From an uncultured Flavobacteriales bacterium (GTDB taxonomy: Bacteria > Bacteroidota > Bacteroidia > Flavobacteriales_D > Sanyastnellaceae), in contig CALBSW010000123.1 of assembly GCA_937967465.1 (NCBI GenBank), positions 1 through 10,393 on the forward strand: a DNA stretch of 10,393 nucleotides, in the 5' to 3' direction. Every line of letters begins with the position of its first letter. The first letter of the stretch is position 1. Positions 6,707 through 10,393 of the stretch are shown here, piece by piece. The position numbers and the translations under genes were made by a program. The notes under the pieces are model-generated. The model had not been told where the DNA came from, searched no databases, and saw nothing but the letters and a program-made list of their open reading frames with translations.

Positions 6707-7780
6707 TCAAAGTTCGGAACTCCCCGCGGCTTTCCGACCTCGGGTTCGGCGCAACCATCCGGGAATCACCAACACCCCTGCTAGAAGGTAGACGAAGTGC
6801 GTGGCCAGGCGCCAGACCAACATGGTCATGGCAGGGGCGAGGGGCGAAGGCGAGGCGTCCAGCCACTGGGCGAAAAACACGTCGAGCAGCCATTCCGCCA
6901 CCCCGCTGGAGCCCGGGGTCGGGCTGACGAGGAGAAACACCCACATCACCAGCTGCCTGGCCACAATCAAGAGGGCGTCCAGGGACTGGAGCGGCGCCAC
7001 GACCATGCCCATCACGGCGACGAGGGTCAAGAACCGCGCGCTCCAGCTCATCAGGGTGGCGAGCATGGCACCGGTCCACTGCGTCCAAGGCAGCCGCTGC
7101 ATTTGCACCGCACTCTCCTTCAAATCTTCGGCATAGCCGAGGATGTTCGGTTGCCAGCGGCGAAGCCATCGAAGCGAGGCCAGTCCGCACAAGAGCCGGT
7201 GTGTGGCCGCCGGTGCCAGCAGGAGACCAAACGCAATGATGGCCGCGAGAAACAGCATCAGCCCCCAACTTGCCCAGAACACCCCCCAACCGAAGGCATT
7301 CCCCAATGCCTCCGGTCGGATCACCGTCCCGTAGACGGCCAGCAGCGCAGGCACCGCCAGCACATAAAACAACTGGTCCAGCAGCGTGGTCGAAAACACC
7401 ACAGCCGTGCTGCGCCCCGCGGTCATGCCTTGGCGATGCAGGGCCCAGATGGCCACTCCGCCGCCCCCGACGATGCCGGGCGTGACGGCCGATGCGAACT
7501 CCCAGACCACCGTGGTCTCGATGGCCTGCCGCCAGGCCAATTCGCCACCCGAAAGCCAGCGCAAACGCAAGACATACCCGAAGTCGCGGAGAAAAACCAA
7601 GCCGATGACGGCGGCCATCGCCAGGGGCCAACCCGGTGCGGTCATGGCCAATTTCAGGGCAGACCACCCACCGTGTTCGGTCAAGGCGCCTTGCAGCGTC
7701 CATCCCACAAAGGCCAACCCGATGGCGATGGGCAACACCGCCTTCCACGGGCCCAGCTTGGGCGTGTTGTCCTTTCTCAT
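6707..7780 (-). CDS. UPF0104 / lysylphosphatidylglycerol synthase-type flippase-like membrane protein
   Basis: Polytopic inner-membrane protein of 357 residues with seven or eight hydrophobic segments (about 14-30, 50-68, 90-114, 124-150, 164-190, 237-262, 270-286 and 318-345). Two motifs place it in the UPF0104 family, related to the membrane domain of MprF: VTPGIVGGGGVAIWAL (99-114) and SPTPGSSGVAEW (286-297). Charged residues after the last helix (RRTRGRK) suggest a cytoplasmic C-terminus. There is no soluble aminoacyl-transfer domain, so it is not a full MprF; such stand-alone proteins are thought to move or expose lipids, but the substrate is unknown. The ATG at 7780 overlaps the radical SAM stop by ATGA, and the frame open further upstream lies inside that gene in another register. 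Confidence 0.87.
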   Translation of the reverse strand: MRKDNTPKLGPWKAVLPIAIGLAFVGWTLQGALTEHGGWSALKLAMTAPGWPLAMAAVIGLVFLRDFGYVLRLRWLSGGELAWRQAIETTVVWEFASAVTPGIVGGGGVAIWALHRQGMTAGRSTAVVFSTTLLDQLFYVLAVPALLAVYGTVIRPEALGNAFGWGVFWASWGLMLFLAAIIAFGLLLAPAATHRLLCGLASLRWLRRWQPNILGYAEDLKESAVQMQRLPWTQWTGAMLATLMSWSARFLTLVAVMGMVVAPLQSLDALLIVARQLVMWVFLLVSPTPGSSGVAEWLLDVFFAQWLDASPSPLAPAMTMLVWRLATHFVYLLAGVLVIPGWLRRTRGRKAAGSSEL

Positions 7781-8886
7781 GCCCACACCTGCGTCCCTTC
7801 GCTGCAGTTGCGGCACATGTCGATGCCACCGCGGTTGGAAAACACCGAGGCGCGGAAAGCCGCATACCGCTCGGATGTCCAGATCTGTCGGAAGGACATC
7901 GCGTCTTCTGCCGTGCCCATGGCGTGTGCCGCATCCTTGTCGAAACAGCACGGGACCACGCGGCCGTCCCACGTGATGACGGCGCCCTGCCACATGCGCC
8001 AACATTGGTCGAGCATGGGATTGCGCAGCGTCCACCGGCCGTCCGGACTGCGGTCGTAACGGCGCAGCTTGGGGTCCCGGGTCAGCAAAGGGTGTCCGTC
8101 TTCGGGCTGGTCGATCTGGGCGGTTTTCACGGCGAATTCATCCACTCCGAATTCCCCGGCCATGCGCTTGAGATCGCCGAGCTGGTGCTCGTTGGGGCCG
8201 ACGACCAGGAATTGCCACACCACATGGGGCGTGCGGCTGCGCAACTGGCGCTTGGCGTCCAACACGGCCCGGGTGCCGGAGAGGACCTTGTCCAATTGAC
8301 CGCCGACCCGGTAGCTCGAATACGCCTCTTGCGTGGCGCCATCGATGGAGATGATCAACCGGTCAATGCCGCTGCGGACGAGCGATTCGGCCCGTTCGGG
8401 GGTGAGGTGGTGTGCGTTGGTGGAGGTGCTGACGTACAGACCGTTGCGTTTGCCCACCGCCACGAGGTCGTCCATGCCGGTGTGCAGGTAGGGTTCTCCC
8501 TGGAAATAGAGGTTGAGGTAGACCAATTCTCGTGCGAGGCCGTCGGGACCATCGAGGAGCCGGGCGAGCCGGTCGGGGTCGAGCATGCCGGTCGGCCGGG
8601 TGAAGCTTCGGAGGCCACTGGGACATTCGGGGCAGCGCAGGTTGCAGGCCGTCGTGGGTTCCACGCTGAGGCTCATCGGCCAAGCTGGCCTGGCGGACAC
8701 GGGCTTCCCTGCGTTTCGCTGACGGATCGCCTGGCGGAAGGCCAGTTGTAGGCGAAGGGCATTTCCTGCACGGGTCCCGTTCAGCACCCGCAGCCTGCGA
8801 AAGCGATCGCCTGCGAGCGCGCGCAAACGGGACCATGGGCCGCGAGGCGGTCGGGGTGGGGGCGAGATGGAAACCGGGGAAATCAC
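7777..8886 (-). CDS. radical SAM / SPASM domain protein, substrate unknown
   Basis: Iron-sulfur enzyme of 369 residues (counting from the GTG at 8886). The radical SAM cluster motif CNLRCPEC (CX3CX2C) has cysteines at 81, 85 and 88. The barrel continues through YLNLYFQGEP (123-132, the GEP step that contacts SAM) and IISIDGAT (178-185). The C-terminal SPASM-type region has C295, C313-C314 (VVPCCFD) and C358/C361 (CRNC), enough to hold at least one auxiliary Fe-S cluster. SPASM enzymes often modify peptides or proteins, but others act on small molecules, and no small peptide gene is seen nearby. The basic, Pro/Arg-rich stretch at 7-70 is not part of the catalytic domain. A TTG at 8895 would add three residues; GTG is preferred because the -7-like element ends 5 nt before it. 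Confidence 0.9.
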   Translation of the reverse strand: MISPVSISPPPRPPRGPWSRLRALAGDRFRRLRVLNGTRAGNALRLQLAFRQAIRQRNAGKPVSARPAWPMSLSVEPTTACNLRCPECPSGLRSFTRPTGMLDPDRLARLLDGPDGLARELVYLNLYFQGEPYLHTGMDDLVAVGKRNGLYVSTSTNAHHLTPERAESLVRSGIDRLIISIDGATQEAYSSYRVGGQLDKVLSGTRAVLDAKRQLRSRTPHVVWQFLVVGPNEHQLGDLKRMAGEFGVDEFAVKTAQIDQPEDGHPLLTRDPKLRRYDRSPDGRWTLRNPMLDQCWRMWQGAVITWDGRVVPCCFDKDAAHAMGTAEDAMSFRQIWTSERYAAFRASVFSNRGGIDMCRNCSEGTQVWA

Positions 8887-8891
8887 CGTGT

Positions 8892-8899
8892 GCAATTTA
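8892..8899 (-). promoter_or_regulatory. -7-like promoter element for the five-gene minus-strand unit
   Basis: On the minus strand this reads TAAATTGC, similar to TAnnTTTG and to TACATTGC in front of the SDR gene. It ends 5 nt before the GTG at 8886, which would make the message leaderless. No -33 TTTG at usual spacing was found. Confidence 0.3.
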
Positions 8900-8908
8900 C
8901 CCTCGGGA

Positions 8909-8923
8909 CCCTGTTTGACAGGG
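8909..8923. promoter_or_regulatory. short perfect inverted repeat, possible operator
   Basis: CCCTGT and ACAGGG are perfect inverted arms separated by TTG. The repeat lies in the 71-bp gap between the divergent radical SAM and DUF3109 genes, just upstream of the minus-strand -7-like element, where a repressor or activator could reach both promoters. A 6-bp dyad can arise by chance, so this is only a candidate. Confidence 0.25.
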
Positions 8924-8945
8924 CAACTTGCACCCCGCTGCCGTT

Positions 8946-8953
8946 TAAATTCG
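8946..8953 (+). promoter_or_regulatory. -7-like promoter element for the DUF3109 gene
   Basis: TAAATTCG differs from TAnnTTTG at one position and ends 4 nt before the GTG start at 8958. It lies in the only A/T-rich patch of this intergenic region (TTTAAATT). The nearest TTG upstream (8928-8930) is 15 nt away, short for a -33 box. Confidence 0.38.
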
Positions 8954-8957
8954 AGGC

Positions 8958-9572
8958 GTGATCCTGATTGACGACACCCTCCTCTCCACCGAGGTCTTCG
9001 ACCGGAAATTTTGCTGCGATCTCAAGGCGTGCAAAGGCGCGTGCTGCGTGGAAGGTGAAAGCGGTGCCCCTTTGGAGCCCGAGGAACTTCAGGAAATCGA
9101 GGCTGGCTTTGAGGTGATCAAGGACCGGTTGAAGCCGGACAGTCTGGCCGTCATCGAACGGGAAGGCCTGTACGTGGTGGATGGGGACGGCGACCACGTG
9201 ACCCCCATTGTGGAGGGCAAGGAATGCGTGTATGCCACTTTCGATGAGGATGGCACAGCCAAATGCGGATTCGAGCAGGCTTACTTCGAAGGAAAATTGA
9301 GCTGGCGCAAACCCATCAGCTGCCACCTCTATCCGATTCGCCTGACGGCTTTGAAGGATTTGACAGCGGTGAATTACCACCGGTGGCCGATTTGCGACGG
9401 CGCATTGAAGTGCGGCGCAGGCTTGGATTTGAGTGTCCTCCGCTTTTGCAAGGATGCCCTCGTCCGCAAGTTTGGGCAGCCGTGGTATGACGCAGCCTGC
9501 GAAGCGGAGATGCAATGGCGGGAAGTCCAGGCCCGCCGGTCTGCAGGGGACGGAAACAGCGGGGCCGAATGA
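8958..9572 (+). CDS. DUF3109 family cysteine-rich protein
   Basis: Cytoplasmic protein of 204 residues with no signal peptide or membrane segment. It opens with a metal-site-like CCDLKACKGACCVEG (C19, C20, C25, C29, C30) and has more cysteines at 90, 103, 122 (SCHLYPIR), 146, 152 and 164. This matches DUF3109, a conserved Bacteroidota family related in style to YkgJ-type CxCC proteins; the cysteine number suggests a Zn or Fe-S site, but function is not established. The GTG start matches the family's N-terminus (MILIDDTLLSTEVFD) and lies just after a -7-like element. The stop overlaps the next gene's ATG by ATGA, so the two are probably co-translated, although one product should be cytoplasmic and the other exported. 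Confidence 0.88.
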   Translation: MILIDDTLLSTEVFDRKFCCDLKACKGACCVEGESGAPLEPEELQEIEAGFEVIKDRLKPDSLAVIEREGLYVVDGDGDHVTPIVEGKECVYATFDEDGTAKCGFEQAYFEGKLSWRKPISCHLYPIRLTALKDLTAVNYHRWPICDGALKCGAGLDLSVLRFCKDALVRKFGQPWYDAACEAEMQWREVQARRSAGDGNSGAE

Positions 9573-10393
9573 CCACCCGTCCTTGGCGAATTTCGAGGGT
9601 GTCGCCCGTCTGGATCACCTGCCTCTGGGTGGGAGCCATGGTCTTGGGCGCCGTGCCTGCGGTGCATGCCCAATGGCCCGCAGAGCTTCAACAGGTGGCC
9701 ACCATCTCCACCGTGGCGGACGAAGTGGTCCTCGGGTCGGACGGGGAACAGCTCATCGTGTTGTCCCGTCCAGCGGACTCTGAAGATTGGCTGGAGGGCC
9801 AGACCCGCATCGCGTCCATCACCGAGGCGCCCTGGGTCACCGGGCCAGCCGAGCCGTGGGGTCGGGTGCCGAGTCCGGAGCCGGCATGGGCGGCCTTGGG
9901 CGAGTTGATCCACGTGGACATTGACCCCGAGACGGACATGGCGGTCATCAGCACGAGGCAATCGGGGCGCCACTCCGTGTGGTTCAGTGGCAGACAGCCC
10001 GACGGGAAGTGGTCCCGTCCTTGGCCTTTGAACGGATTGCGGGAGGGCATGGTCGAGGCCACGTTTGCCATGTTCGACCCGGATCCCGACCGCGAAGGGG
10101 ACCTGTTGCTCGCATTGCGTCCGCCTTCCCGAAGCGCGGAAGAAGCCCTCGAGAACCGCCGGGGACAGTGGCAAGGTGGATGGGATGTCGCCCGGATTCC
10201 CCGCCGGGGCAATTACTCGGAGGTCTGGTTCATGGACGATTTGAACACCACTGCCGATGAATGGGCGCTGACGCCCCATCCCGTTCAAGGCGGGTGGCTG
10301 AGCACGGAACGCATGGCCGGACGGGGCGGGGTGGATGTCTGGTGGTGTCCGGCCTTGCCGTTGGCTGAGGAGGCCCCTGCACCCGCGAATGCC
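9569..10393 (+). CDS. secreted PD40/beta-propeller-like protein, N-terminal part (cut by window edge)
   Basis: An open frame of 275 codons begins at the ATG overlapping the DUF3109 stop and has no stop before the right edge. Residues 1-34 form a Sec signal peptide: Arg-rich start, hydrophobic core at about 14-30, likely cleavage after AVHA (34) before QWP. The mature part resembles PD40 (WD40-like) repeats: VISTRQSGRHSVWFSGRQPD (126-145) followed by GKWSRPWPLNG has the order 'strand, displayed record, W-s-x-P-x-x-L' typical of the repeat, and GGVDVWWCP (253-261) recalls the DxW(Y/W) step of another. Many Bacteroidota proteins of this kind end in an OmpA peptidoglycan-binding domain, which cannot be checked here. 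It may be periplasmic or outer-membrane associated. Repeat assignment is by eye. Confidence 0.72.
   Translation, partial: MTTRPWRISRVSPVWITCLWVGAMVLGAVPAVHAQWPAELQQVATISTVADEVVLGSDGEQLIVLSRPADSEDWLEGQTRIASITEAPWVTGPAEPWGRVPSPEPAWAALGELIHVDIDPETDMAVISTRQSGRHSVWFSGRQPDGKWSRPWPLNGLREGMVEATFAMFDPDPDREGDLLLALRPPSRSAEEALENRRGQWQGGWDVARIPRRGNYSEVWFMDDLNTTADEWALTPHPVQGGWLSTERMAGRGGVDVWWCPALPLAEEAPAPANA

Noticed and set aside
5555..6784. 409-codon plus-strand open frame opposite the cystathionine gamma-lyase/synthase gene
   Set aside because: Antisense shadow; its Gly/Val/His-rich translation follows the codon bias of the real gene on the other strand.
7781..8035. N-terminal extension of the flippase-like reading frame
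   Set aside because: The added 85 residues are Arg/His-rich, overlap the radical SAM gene in another frame and lack hydrophobic segments; the ATGA junction at 7777-7780 gives a natural start.
6797..8059. 420-codon plus-strand open frame opposite the flippase-like and radical SAM genes
   Set aside because: It spans two well-supported minus-strand genes and has a low-complexity Arg/Gln/His-rich translation.
9374..10288. 304-codon minus-strand open frame opposite the DUF3109 3' end and the PD40-like gene
   Set aside because: The plus strand carries a signal peptide, an ATGA junction and PD40-like repeats; the minus-strand product has no coherent features.
1..10393. CRISPR arrays, tRNA or rRNA genes, insertion sequences, phage or toxin-antitoxin modules
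   Set aside because: No regularly spaced repeats, cloverleaf, transposase motifs or terminal inverted repeats were found on reading both strands; the window looks like ordinary chromosomal DNA.

Overview
The window is a compact, high-GC bacterial segment (clearly GC-rich by eye; long reading frames on both strands are mostly antisense shadows). It looks like Bacteroidota, possibly a GC-rich relative of Flavobacteriales. The reasons are a flavobacterium-like four-helix cytochrome-b-type membrane protein, a DUF3109 protein, a PD40-repeat secreted protein, a kynurenine 3-monooxygenase next to a methylmalonyl-CoA epimerase, no visible Shine-Dalgarno sequences, and start codons preceded by elements resembling the Bacteroidota -7 promoter box (TAnnTTTG). 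The taxonomic call is an inference.

Layout. (1) Positions 1-1255, minus strand: a three-gene cluster of a four-helix cytochrome-b-like membrane protein, a c-type cytochrome lipoprotein and the GTPase gene hflX, which is cut by the left edge. The genes overlap or abut. (2) 1286-2062, plus: an SDR-family oxidoreductase whose canonical Tyr/Lys active-site pair is replaced by Ser/Arg; it diverges from region 1 across only 30 bp. (3) 2174-3520, plus: an NADP-type glutamate dehydrogenase, followed by a non-coding stretch that ends in a strong hairpin terminator at 3697-3726. (4) 3751-8886, minus: a five-gene unit, in transcription order a radical SAM/SPASM protein, a UPF0104/flippase-like membrane protein, a cystathionine gamma-lyase/synthase, kynurenine 3-monooxygenase and methylmalonyl-CoA epimerase. 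Three of its four junctions are ATGA overlaps and the fourth is a 3-nt gap. (5) 8958-10393, plus: a cysteine-rich DUF3109 protein, then, again by ATGA overlap, a secreted PD40/beta-propeller-like protein that runs off the right edge.

How the genes fit together. The cytochrome-b-like and cytochrome c genes could form a small membrane electron-transfer module. Three metabolic genes in region 4 act on amino-acid or propionate catabolism (cysteine/cystathionine, kynurenine, methylmalonyl-CoA), and glutamate dehydrogenase is nearby, so the neighbourhood has an amino-acid-catabolism flavour. No complete pathway is encoded here: kynureninase and methylmalonyl-CoA mutase are both absent from the window. 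The radical SAM and flippase-like genes share the transcript but have no evident substrate.

No convincing new defence, mobile or CRISPR system was found. The most interesting signals are the repeated placement of a -7-like element 4-5 nt before start codons (candidate leaderless transcripts), the atypical SDR active site, and the tightly coupled mixed-function operon.
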